Assembly: GCA_041691315.1 (NCBI GenBank)
Contig: JBEPUW010000013.1
Span: 1-64,000 of the forward strand
Direction: 5' to 3'
Length of the DNA: 64,000 bases
Source of the DNA: Poindextera sp041691315
GTDB lineage: Bacteria; Pseudomonadota; Alphaproteobacteria; Caulobacterales; Caulobacteraceae
Shown here: in pieces, positions 32,762 through 40,685 of the stretch
Numbering within the stretch: the stretch's first letter is position 1
How the letters are laid out: every line of letters begins with the position of its first letter
Program-made: the position numbers and the translations under genes
The notes under the pieces: generated by a model
Told to the model about the DNA's origin: nothing
Database searches by the model: none
What the model saw: the letters and a program-made list of their open reading frames with translations, nothing else

Positions 32762-35404
32762 CTAGGCCGCCGCCTCGCCGTGTCGCGCCTCGCCCTCCGG
32801 CGCGGGCTCGGGGTGGGCCGGCGGGTCGCCCATCAGGGCGGGCTGGAAGAGCAGGGCCGAGACCAGGGTCCAGAGCAGCGATATCATCAGAAGCTTGCCC
32901 ATGCTGGCGGTGCCGGGGTGGCTGGAGGCCCAGAGGCTGCCGAAGCCGGTGGCGGTGGTCAGGGCGCTGAAGAACACCGCGCGCGCCAGGCTGGAGGTGA
33001 GCAGGTGCGAACCGCCCGAGCGCCAGCTCATGACGAAATAGATGTGGAAGGCCACCCCGATGCCGAACAGCAGCGGCAGGGCGATGATATTGGCGAAATT
33101 CAGCGGCTGGCCGATGATCACGCAGCTGCCCATGGTTAGAAGCCCGGTGAGCACGATCGGGGCCATGGTGATGGCCACGTCGCGCACCCGTCGCAGCACC
33201 GCCAGCAGCAAGAGCGTGATGGCGATGAACGAGAGCACGCCCGCCTCGACAAAGGCGCCGACGATGGTGCGGCCGCCCTCATAGATGCCCAGCGCCGCGC
33301 CGGTCACGTCCGGGACCACCGGGACGACCGCCTTGATGAACCTGTTGAGCACGGCGTTGTCGTTGGAATCGCCCTTGGGGATGATCGATACCCGGGCGCG
33401 GCCGTCGGGCGTCACCCAGTCGCGCACCATGTCGGGCGGCAGGCTCTGCAAGGAGATCGGCTGCGGCTGCAGCGAGGCGCGCACCTGGGTGAGCAAGATG
33501 CCCAGGCCCGGCATCAGCACCTGCGCCGCCTTGGCGCGGGCGGCCGGCGCGGCCTTGGCCAGGTCGTCCAGGTCGCCAGCCAGGCGCTGGGCGTCGCTGG
33601 CCGCCGCGCCGGTCTGGCCGCCGGCCGCCGAGCTCAGCGCGGTCGCCGTCTGGGTCAGGCTGGCGACCACCTCGGCGTCGCTCGGCGGCGGCGCCACCAC
33701 CGGCGGGTTCAGCGTCAGGTCCAGCAGGTTGGAGGCGTCGGCGATGGTCGCCAGCTTCGTCGGCTGGTCGGCGGGCACGAAGCTGGAGAGGGTGCGCGCG
33801 TCGAGCACCACGGGGATCTTGCGCACCTTGCCGGCGATCGCATCGGCGGCCGGCAGGTTGGGGCTGACCTCCTCCAGGGTGTTGGTGGCCTGGTTGGGGT
33901 CCTTCATCAGGTCGTAGAGGGTGGCGACCGATTCTGCCTTGCTGCTGCGCAGATGCATCGGGTTGAAGTCGAAGTGCAGCAGCGGCAGGAGCGCCGCCGA
34001 GACCAGGGCCGCGCCGACGCCGGTGCCGATCACCAGCCGCCGGTGGCCGAGCACATAGTGGTCGATCCGCGCCAGGCTCGGATGGGTTCCTCGCTCCGGC
34101 GCGCCGGGCGGGCGGCTCAGCCGGATCAGGGCCGGCAGCACGGTGAGGTTCAGGCTGAGCGCGATGAACATGCCGACGCCGGCGATCACCCCCAGCTGCG
34201 AGATGCCGTAATAGTCGGTGGGGGCAAAGGCCAGGAAGCCGGCGGCGATCGCCGTCGCGGCCAGGGCCAGCGAGCGGCCCATGCCGGCCCCGGAGGCCAG
34301 CAGAGCCTCCGACACCCCGGTCTCGCCCATGTGTTCGGCGCGATAGCGGACGCTGAACTGGATGCCGAAATCGATGCCGAGCCCGACGAACAGCGGGATG
34401 AAGGCGACCGAGATGGCGTTGAAGCGATGGAAGATCAAAAGCCCCATGGCCGCGGTGCAGACCAGGCCAAGGAAGGTGGTCAGCAGGATCGAGATGATCA
34501 GCCTGGCCGAGCGCACCGCCAGCCAGAGCATCAGGATGATGGCGCTGACCGCCAGCGTTCCGATCAGCCCGGCGCGGTCGGCCAGGCTGCCGAACTCCTC
34601 GTCCTCCAGCGGAATATTGCCGGTCAGGCGTACGCGCACGCCGTGGGCGAGGTCGAGCTGCAGCGCCTTGGCGTCGGCGCGGATGGCCTGGGTGGGGGCC
34701 TGGCCGGGCTGCAACCGGGCGAAGTCGAGGCTGGGATCGAGCAGGATGATATGGCGCAGCTCGCGCGGATCGGGCGCTCCGCTGCTGATCAGGCTGCGCC
34801 AGGAGAAGAAGGTCGGCTTGCCGGCCCGCACCCCCTCCAGCGCGTCTGCCAGCCGCTGGATGGGCTTGTGGATGTCCTCCAGCGACGCCTGGCCCAGACT
34901 GACGCCCTGCAAGGCGGTGGACAGCGCCCCCATCAGCCCGCGGATCGACGGGTCGGCGGCGATCGGACCCAGGAAGGGCTGAGCCTGGATCAGCTGCGCC
35001 GTGGTCGACTGCACGTCCTTGGTCGGCAGATAGAGCAGGCCCTCATGGTCCCAGAACGGCCCCGCGTCGGGCCGGCGCACGGCGTTGAACAGGGTCGGCT
35101 CGGCTTTCAGCCGGGCGGCGAGGGCCGCGGCGGCCTGTTCGGCCAGTTCGGGCGTCTGGCCGTCGACCACCACCACGATCTGCGAGCCGTTGGGCGGAAA
35201 GGCCTTGTTGAACGCCGCCTCGCGGATCCGCCAGGGCAACTTCGGCGAGAGCAGGGCGGCGGTGTCGGTGCTCATGGCGAAGTGGCCGACGGCGTACATG
35301 CCCGCGGCCACGCCCAGCACGATCGCCAGTACAAGCACGATCCAGGCCTGGCTGGCGCACAGGGCGACGAGCCGTCCGATGAGCGACGGGCGGGTCGTCA
35401 CCAC
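32762..35404 (-). CDS. hpnN: HpnN, RND/MMPL-type hopanoid transporter
   Basis: An 880-residue RND-superfamily transporter. A first membrane helix (LVLAIVLGVAAGMYAVGHF), a large periplasmic loop, then a sterol-sensing-like bundle with the LFVGLGIDFGIQFSVRYRAE motif typical of MMPL/RND helix 4; the pattern repeats in the second half (LLFGIGVAFHIYFVMSWRSG). HpnN moves hopanoids to the outer membrane in Rhodopseudomonas. The frame is open to 35764, but that would overlap the divergent gene; GTG 35404 gives the family length, though its ribosome-binding site is weak. It diverges from an MlaA-like gene. Confidence 0.88.
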   Translation of the reverse strand: MVTTRPSLIGRLVALCASQAWIVLVLAIVLGVAAGMYAVGHFAMSTDTAALLSPKLPWRIREAAFNKAFPPNGSQIVVVVDGQTPELAEQAAAALAARLKAEPTLFNAVRRPDAGPFWDHEGLLYLPTKDVQSTTAQLIQAQPFLGPIAADPSIRGLMGALSTALQGVSLGQASLEDIHKPIQRLADALEGVRAGKPTFFSWRSLISSGAPDPRELRHIILLDPSLDFARLQPGQAPTQAIRADAKALQLDLAHGVRVRLTGNIPLEDEEFGSLADRAGLIGTLAVSAIILMLWLAVRSARLIISILLTTFLGLVCTAAMGLLIFHRFNAISVAFIPLFVGLGIDFGIQFSVRYRAEHMGETGVSEALLASGAGMGRSLALAATAIAAGFLAFAPTDYYGISQLGVIAGVGMFIALSLNLTVLPALIRLSRPPGAPERGTHPSLARIDHYVLGHRRLVIGTGVGAALVSAALLPLLHFDFNPMHLRSSKAESVATLYDLMKDPNQATNTLEEVSPNLPAADAIAGKVRKIPVVLDARTLSSFVPADQPTKLATIADASNLLDLTLNPPVVAPPPSDAEVVASLTQTATALSSAAGGQTGAAASDAQRLAGDLDDLAKAAPAARAKAAQVLMPGLGILLTQVRASLQPQPISLQSLPPDMVRDWVTPDGRARVSIIPKGDSNDNAVLNRFIKAVVPVVPDVTGAALGIYEGGRTIVGAFVEAGVLSFIAITLLLLAVLRRVRDVAITMAPIVLTGLLTMGSCVIIGQPLNFANIIALPLLFGIGVAFHIYFVMSWRSGGSHLLTSSLARAVFFSALTTATGFGSLWASSHPGTASMGKLLMISLLWTLVSALLFQPALMGDPPAHPEPAPEGEARHGEAAA

Positions 35405-35588
35405 GCCGTCCGCGGCGCCTGACCGCCGAATACGCAACCGATCATGGGCGCCTGCCTCTCCCCGTGTTGGCGCGGATTGAACATGACTGGACCAAGCCCG
35501 TCCAGCCCAGGGCGCCGATCGCCGCCGAGCCCTGGTTGCGCAAGGGCTGGCGCGCCCTAATATGTGTCGATCAGCGAAGGGGGACCTC

Positions 35589-36671
35589 ATGCGCCGCAAC
35601 GGCTTAGCCGCCCTGGTCGGCGCCATGATGGTCGGCGCAAGCCCGATCGCGCACGCCCAGAGCGTCCCGCCGCCGGCCCCCTCGGCGGCCCAGCCGCCAG
35701 CGCCGCCGCCGGCGGCCGCCGCGCACACGCCGGGCGATCCCTGGGAGCGGCTGAACCGCCTCAACTACGCGATCGAAAGCGCGCTGGATCGTCACCTGAT
35801 CGTCCCGATCACCCACATCTACGCGGCGATTACCCCGGGTCCGATCGGCAGGGGCATCCACAATGTGCTGGTCAACCTGTCGGAGCCCACGGTCTTCTTC
35901 AACGACGTGCTGCAGGGCCACATCAAGCAGGCCGGAGTGACCGCCGGGCGGTTTCTGACCAACTCGACGATCGGCGTGGCCGGACTGATCGATGTCGCCG
36001 GCAAGTGGGGCATGCCGCATCACAACAACGAATTCGGGGTGACCTTGGGTCATTACGGGGTCCACCCGGGCCCCTATATGTATCTGCCGCTTGGCGGGCC
36101 GACCACGCTGCGCGACCTGGTCGGCGCCGGTGCGGACTTGCTGATGGATCCCTTCCACTGGGCGCGCTTCGCCAGCCAGAGCGAGATCAACGGGGTGCGC
36201 CTGGTGGTGGGCGGCCTCGACACCCGCGAGGCCGTCGAGGCGCAACTGAACGCCCTGCTGAGCGACGCCACCGACCCCTATGCGACGCTGCGCTCGGTCT
36301 ATCTGCAGAACAAGCAGAGCGAGATCGATGGTGACACCGCGCCGCTGGACCTGCCCAGCTTCGACGCGCCGGCGCCGACCCCGCCGGGACCGACGGCGGC
36401 GAACCTGTTCCTCGACTCCAGTACGCCCAGCCAACCCGACGCCCAGCAAAAGGCGCTCGATGACGCCGCGGCCCTGAAGCTGATGAGCCAGCCCTACGGC
36501 CTGGCCAGCGCTGACCTCGACCGCGCCGCCCAACTCGGCCAGACCCTGGGCGGCCTCCGCGCTGTCGAAAAGGGCATGGCCACGCAGGTCACCCCGGCCG
36601 CCGCACCGAGCGAGGCCACGGAGGTAGCGTCGCCGGACGCGCCGGATACCACGCTGGCCGCAGCCAACTAA
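35589..36671 (+). CDS. MlaA (VacJ)-family protein without lipobox, hopanoid-locus associated
   Basis: A 360-residue exported protein with a signal peptide (about 1-23, PIAHA before Gln24) and a Pro/Ala linker (about 24-45). The MlaA domain spans about 47-240: DPWERLNRLNYAIESALD, NVLVNLSEPTVFFNDVLQG, GRFLTNSTIGVAGLIDVA and GPYMYLPLGGPTTLRDL. MlaA is normally an outer-membrane lipoprotein; here no cysteine lies near the signal cleavage site. The C-terminal 115 residues are Ala/Pro-rich and extra to the family. AAGGGGG before ATG 35589 fixes the start. Divergent from hpnN, it probably forms the outer-membrane end of lipid or hopanoid traffic. Confidence 0.85.
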   Translation: MRRNGLAALVGAMMVGASPIAHAQSVPPPAPSAAQPPAPPPAAAAHTPGDPWERLNRLNYAIESALDRHLIVPITHIYAAITPGPIGRGIHNVLVNLSEPTVFFNDVLQGHIKQAGVTAGRFLTNSTIGVAGLIDVAGKWGMPHHNNEFGVTLGHYGVHPGPYMYLPLGGPTTLRDLVGAGADLLMDPFHWARFASQSEINGVRLVVGGLDTREAVEAQLNALLSDATDPYATLRSVYLQNKQSEIDGDTAPLDLPSFDAPAPTPPGPTAANLFLDSSTPSQPDAQQKALDDAAALKLMSQPYGLASADLDRAAQLGQTLGGLRAVEKGMATQVTPAAAPSEATEVASPDAPDTTLAAAN

Positions 36672-36693
36672 CTAGGAGGAGAGTAAACCGGGT

Positions 36694-36716
36694 CCTTCTC
36701 CCCTCGCGGGAGAAGG
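36694..36716. repeat. 9-bp perfect hairpin between convergent genes
   Basis: CCTTCTCCC and GGGAGAAGG flank the 5-base loop CTCGC. The core resembles the arm ends of the larger palindromes at 40338-40475 and 44193-44336. It lies between the MlaA-like and ispA genes and may act as a terminator, although no T-run follows. Confidence 0.6.
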
Positions 36717-36749
36717 GGCGCGTTGGACCGGCCAAATTTGGGCTCGCGG

Positions 36750-37679
36750 CTACGAAGCCCGATCCAGCAGGTAGAAGGGCAGGGCGCGAAGATCGTCGGC
36801 CTCCGCACCATATAGCGCGAGGCTGGCCGTCGCGGCCCTGGCCAGGCGGACCGATTCGGCGCGGGCCTTGTCGACGCCGTAGAGCGAAATGAGCGTGGCC
36901 TTGCCCTGTTCCTGGTCCTTGCCCACCGCCTTGCCAGCCTGCTCGGCGGTGCCCAGCGCATCGATGAGGTCGTCGGCGATCTGGAAGGCCAGGCCCATGC
37001 CGCGGGCAAAGTGGTTCAACCTTGAACGATCGTCTGTCCCCGCGCCGGCCAGAATCGGTCCGGCCTCGCAGGCGAATTCGAACAAGGCGCCGGTCTTCAG
37101 CTGCTGCAACAGGATGACTTCCGCCTCGCCGTAGTCGCGCTCGGGGGCCAGGATGTCGATCATCTGGCCGCCGATCATGCCGTCGGACCCGGCGGCCCGC
37201 GCCAGCCGCGCCACCAGTTCGGCCCGAACATCCCCGGATGGGTGCGTCGCCGAATCGGCCAGGATGCCGAAGGCCAGCGTCAGCAGCGCATCTCCGGCCA
37301 GCACCGCCGTCGCCTCGTCGAACTGCCGGTGCGTGGTGGGCCGCCCCCGGCGCAGGTCGTCGTCGTCCATGCACGGCAGGTCGTCATGGATCAGCGAATA
37401 GGTGTGCAGGCACTCGATGGCAGCCGCGACCCGAAGGCCGCGCTCCTGGGGGACCTTGAACAGGCCGGCGCTGGCCACGGTCAGGAAGGGCCGCAGGCGC
37501 TTGCCGCCGGCGAAAACCGCATAGCGCATGGCCTCTGCGACGCGGGCGTGCAGCCCCTCCGGCCGCGGCAGCACCGCGTCCAGGGTCTGGTCGATCAGCC
37601 CGGCGGTCTGCTTCAGCGACGCCTCGAGCGTCTGCATCTGGGCCGGGCCGGGATCGGAAATGGTGTCGGAAACGCTCAT
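36750..37679 (-). CDS. ispA: Farnesyl diphosphate synthase (IspA-type polyprenyl synthase)
   Basis: A 309-residue trans-prenyltransferase with the first Asp-rich motif in HDDLPCMDDDDLRRGRPT and the second in FQIADDLIDALG; GGKRLRPFL binds isopentenyl diphosphate. The two-residue insertion in the first motif (DDxxxxD) is the bacterial FPP/GPP synthase type. It makes the C15 diphosphate that HpnD/C condense. The frame is open to 37784, but ATG 37679 (MSVSDT) gives normal size. It lies divergent from ispH and convergent with the MlaA-like gene. Confidence 0.92.
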   Translation of the reverse strand: MSVSDTISDPGPAQMQTLEASLKQTAGLIDQTLDAVLPRPEGLHARVAEAMRYAVFAGGKRLRPFLTVASAGLFKVPQERGLRVAAAIECLHTYSLIHDDLPCMDDDDLRRGRPTTHRQFDEATAVLAGDALLTLAFGILADSATHPSGDVRAELVARLARAAGSDGMIGGQMIDILAPERDYGEAEVILLQQLKTGALFEFACEAGPILAGAGTDDRSRLNHFARGMGLAFQIADDLIDALGTAEQAGKAVGKDQEQGKATLISLYGVDKARAESVRLARAATASLALYGAEADDLRALPFYLLDRAS

Positions 37680-37843
37680 GCGCGGACGATAGCCGCGACC
37701 TTGGCCGTGCGGAAAGTCAGGAATGCGCAGGCGCGAGAAAATTACGCGCTCAGCGATTAGACTCGGCGGGTGTCTTCCGAACACGGCCCGGATGGCTTAC
37801 CTTGCACTGCAACGCGTTTTAACCGCGTCGGCAGCGAGATTCG

Positions 37844-38791
37844 ATGGTCAAGGTCTACCTAGCTCAGCCCCGTGGCTTCTGCGCAGGCGTCGTGCGCGCG
37901 ATCGACATCGTCGACCGCGCCTTGGTCAAGTTCGGCCAGCCGGTCTATGTGCGCCACGAAATCGTGCACAATCGCCACGTCGTCGACACGCTGAAGCGCA
38001 AGGGGGCCATCTTCGTCGAGGACGTGTCGGAGATCCCCGACAACGCCGTCACCGTGTTCAGCGCCCATGGCGTGGCGCAATCGGTGGTCAAGGAAGCCGC
38101 GTCGCGTAAGTTGCCGGTGATCGACGCCACCTGCCCGTTGGTCTCCAAGGTGCATATGCAGGGCAAGCGCTATGTCAGTCGCGGCCGCACCCTGGTGCTG
38201 ATCGGCCATGCCGGCCACCCGGAGGTCGAGGGCACCATGGGCCAGGTCGGCGGGCCTGTGCACCTGATCTCATCGGAGGCCGACGTGCTCAGCCTCGACG
38301 TGCCGCTGGACACGCCGCTGGCCTATGTCACCCAGACCACCCTCAGCGTCGATGACACCAAGGGCGTGATCGCCGCGCTGGAAGCCCGCTTCACCGACGT
38401 GGTCGGGCCGGACACCGCCGACATCTGCTACGCCACCCAGCATCGGCAGACCGCCGTGCGCGACCTGTGCAAGGTCGCCGAGCTGATCCTGGTGGTCGGG
38501 GCCCAGAACAGCTCCAACTCCAACCGCCTGCGCGAGATCGGCGTCGAGGAGGGCCTGCCCAGCTATCTGATCGCCGACGCCAGCGATCTCGACCCGACCT
38601 GGATCGACGGGGTTTCCGCCATCGGCCTCACCGCCGGCGCCTCGGCGCCCGAGGCCCTGGTGGTCGAGGTGATCGAAGCCCTGCGTAAGCTTACCGACGT
38701 GGATGTGATACAGATGGACGGCGTGGAGGAGAACATCGAGTTCCGTCTCCCCGCGGCGCTCCGCGAACGCGTCATCGAACCCACCACCTGA
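37844..38791 (+). CDS. ispH: 4-hydroxy-3-methylbut-2-enyl diphosphate reductase
   Basis: A 315-residue IspH (LytB), the last MEP-pathway enzyme, reducing HMBPP to IPP and DMAPP with a 4Fe-4S cluster. The three cluster cysteines are in FCAGVVRAI, ATCPLVSKVH and DICYATQHRQ; the HEIVHN and FSAHGV histidine motifs and TAGASAPE end block are present. The gene precedes hpnH by 13 bases on the same strand, giving an ispH-hpnH operon that couples isoprenoid supply to hopanoid extension. Confidence 0.97.
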   Translation: MVKVYLAQPRGFCAGVVRAIDIVDRALVKFGQPVYVRHEIVHNRHVVDTLKRKGAIFVEDVSEIPDNAVTVFSAHGVAQSVVKEAASRKLPVIDATCPLVSKVHMQGKRYVSRGRTLVLIGHAGHPEVEGTMGQVGGPVHLISSEADVLSLDVPLDTPLAYVTQTTLSVDDTKGVIAALEARFTDVVGPDTADICYATQHRQTAVRDLCKVAELILVVGAQNSSNSNRLREIGVEEGLPSYLIADASDLDPTWIDGVSAIGLTAGASAPEALVVEVIEALRKLTDVDVIQMDGVEENIEFRLPAALRERVIEPTT

Positions 38792-38804
38792 AGGGAATAT
38801 CGCC

Positions 38805-39953
38805 TTGGGTCTGCCGTTTCTGCAAACCGCCCGCATCGGGTCCTATGTCGCCAAGCAGGCGCTGACGGGCCGCAAGCGCTATCCGATCGTGCTGATGCTC
38901 GAGCCGTTGTTCCGCTGCAACCTGGCCTGCGCCGGCTGCGGCAAGATCGACTATCCGGACGAGATTCTGAACCAGCGCCTGAGCTACGACCAGTGCATGG
39001 AGGCGATCGACGAGTGCGGCGCGCCAGCCGTCTCCATCGCCGGCGGCGAGCCGCTGCTGCACCGCGACATGCCGAAGATCGTCAAAGGCTTCATCGCCAA
39101 GAAGAAGTTCGTCATCCTCTGCACCAACGCGCTTTTGCTGACCAAGAAGATCAAGGACTACGAACCCAGCCCCTATTTCACCTGGTCGATCCACCTGGAC
39201 GGCGACCAGGCCATGCACGACAAGTCGGTTTGTCTGGACGGCGTCTACGAAAAGGCGGTCGAGGCGATCAAGCTCGCCAAGTCCAAGGGCTTCCTGGTCC
39301 AGATCAACTGCACCCTGTTCGACGGCTCGGACCCGGAGCGGGTGGCGACCTTCTTCGACGAGATGACCGAACTCGGCCTGAACGGCATCACCATTTCGCC
39401 GGGCTATTCCTACGAACGCGCGCCGGATCAGGAGCACTTCCTGAACCGGGAAAAGACCAAGAATCTGTTCCGCGAGGTGTTCAAGCGCGGCGACGGCGGC
39501 AAGAAGTGGTCCTTTACCCAGTCGGGCCTGTTCCTGGATTTCCTGGCCGGCAACCAGTCCTATCAGTGTACGCCGTGGAGCATGCCGTTGCGCACCGTCT
39601 TCGGCTGGCAAAAGCCCTGCTACCTGCTGGGCGAAGGCTACGCCAAGACCTTCACCGAACTGATGGAAGACACCAAGTGGGAGGACTACGGCGTCGGCAA
39701 CTACGAGAAGTGCGCCGACTGCATGGTCCATTGCGGCTTCGAGGGCTCGGCCGTCGCCGATGGCGTCAAGAACCCGCTGAAGCTGCTCGCCGTCTCCATG
39801 CGCGGCGTCAGGACCGACGGGCCGATGGCCAAGGACATCCCGCTGGATAACCAGCGCAAGGCGGAATTCGTCTTCTCAGGCCACGTTGAGCGGAAGCTCG
39901 CCGACATCAGAGCGACCCAGCCCCGGGCCAAGAAAGTCGCGGCCACGACATAG
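38805..39953 (+). CDS. hpnH: HpnH, adenosyl-hopane-forming radical SAM protein
   Basis: A 382-residue radical SAM enzyme with cluster cysteines at 38, 42 and 45 (CNLACAGC) and the GGEPLL SAM motif. HpnH joins the 5'-deoxyadenosyl radical to hopene to give adenosylhopane, the first step of extended C35 hopanoids. A second cysteine group (CTPWS, CYLLGEGY, CADCMVHCG) is in the C-terminal part. Start TTG with AAGGGA upstream. Transcribed with ispH; its 3' end overlaps the end of hpnG on the other strand by 78 bases. Confidence 0.95.
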   Translation: MGLPFLQTARIGSYVAKQALTGRKRYPIVLMLEPLFRCNLACAGCGKIDYPDEILNQRLSYDQCMEAIDECGAPAVSIAGGEPLLHRDMPKIVKGFIAKKKFVILCTNALLLTKKIKDYEPSPYFTWSIHLDGDQAMHDKSVCLDGVYEKAVEAIKLAKSKGFLVQINCTLFDGSDPERVATFFDEMTELGLNGITISPGYSYERAPDQEHFLNREKTKNLFREVFKRGDGGKKWSFTQSGLFLDFLAGNQSYQCTPWSMPLRTVFGWQKPCYLLGEGYAKTFTELMEDTKWEDYGVGNYEKCADCMVHCGFEGSAVADGVKNPLKLLAVSMRGVRTDGPMAKDIPLDNQRKAEFVFSGHVERKLADIRATQPRAKKVAATT

Positions 39954-40685
39954 TTCGCGGAACGCCTTGCCCGCCTCGACCCCGACGCGGATCAGCGCCG
40001 GCAGCTGAAGCGGATCGGCGGCCAGCGCGCGCAGCACCGCGCCGATATCCATGCTCCCGTCCGCCGCCATCCCCGCCTGCGCGGCCTTAGGCAGGGTGCG
40101 GTCGGCCGCGTCCGACACCACCCGCGCGACGGCGAACGGCAGATTGTGACGCTGTGCGATAGCGGCCGCGATGTGGGATTCCATGTCCACCGCAATGGCC
40201 CCGGTGGCGGCATGCGCGACCGCCTTAGACTCGGCATCGGCGATGATGGCGTTTGATCCCAACACGGCGCCAGACCGAGCGCGCAACGCGGTCACTAGCG
40301 CCGCGGACCAATTTCCGTCCGTCGGCCATCCCTTAAATTCCCTTCCCCCTTGCGGGGAAGGTGGGCCGCGGAGCGGCTCGGATGGGGGCGTTTCCAGAGC
40401 ATCCGACGCGGCTCCGCCGCGCATCCCCCATCCGTCCGCTCCGCCGACACCTTCCCCCGCAAGGGGGGAAGGGAACACGTGTGCGGCGACCACCCAGTGG
40501 CCCGGTTTCAGGTGCGGCGCAAGCGCCCCGCACAACCCCATGCTGATGACCGCCTCGGCATCCGCCGCCGCGTCCTCCAACTCGCGCTCAAGCCGCGCGC
40601 CATCGCCGCCACCCGCAATGACCAGCACGCCAGCGCCTTCGAGGATGTTCAGTTCCTGCTTCAGGCCGGTGGCGACCAGGATCAT
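39876..40685 (-). CDS. hpnG: HpnG, hopanoid-associated nucleoside phosphorylase, with an inserted palindromic repeat
   Basis: A 269-residue MTA/PNP-fold phosphorylase that removes adenine from adenosylhopane to give ribosylhopane phosphate. MILVATGLKQE at the start, SMGLCGALAP and the VDMESHIAAAIAQ glutamate motif are family marks. Residues about 71-116 are foreign: they are translated from a 138-bp (46-codon) palindromic repeat and read PSPLAGEG...PSPQGGRE. Without them the protein would be about 223 residues, the normal size. The insert falls between a beta strand (HWVVAAHVF) and the substrate half, perhaps tolerated as a surface loop. Start overlaps the shc stop by one base. The last 26 codons run antisense to hpnH. 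Confidence 0.88.
   Translation of the reverse strand: MILVATGLKQELNILEGAGVLVIAGGGDGARLERELEDAAADAEAVISMGLCGALAPHLKPGHWVVAAHVFPSPLAGEGVGGADGWGMRGGAASDALETPPSEPLRGPPSPQGGREFKGWPTDGNWSAALVTALRARSGAVLGSNAIIADAESKAVAHAATGAIAVDMESHIAAAIAQRHNLPFAVARVVSDAADRTLPKAAQAGMAADGSMDIGAVLRALAADPLQLPALIRVGVEAGKAFRELCRGRDFLGPGLGRSDVGELPLNVA
40338..40475. repeat. Palindromic repeat element inside hpnG
   Basis: Arms 40338-40388 and 40421-40475 are near reverse complements, with outer ends TTCCCTTCCCC and shared GAAGGTG, GGAGCGG and GGATGGGGG blocks. The total of 138 bases is a multiple of three and the element is open in the hpnG frame. It belongs with the repeat at 44193-44336. Confidence 0.8.

Noticed and set aside
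35405..35764. N-terminal 120-codon extension of hpnN
   Set aside because: It would run through the divergent MlaA-like gene start and reads as Arg/Gly-rich non-coding sequence; GTG 35404 gives the family length.
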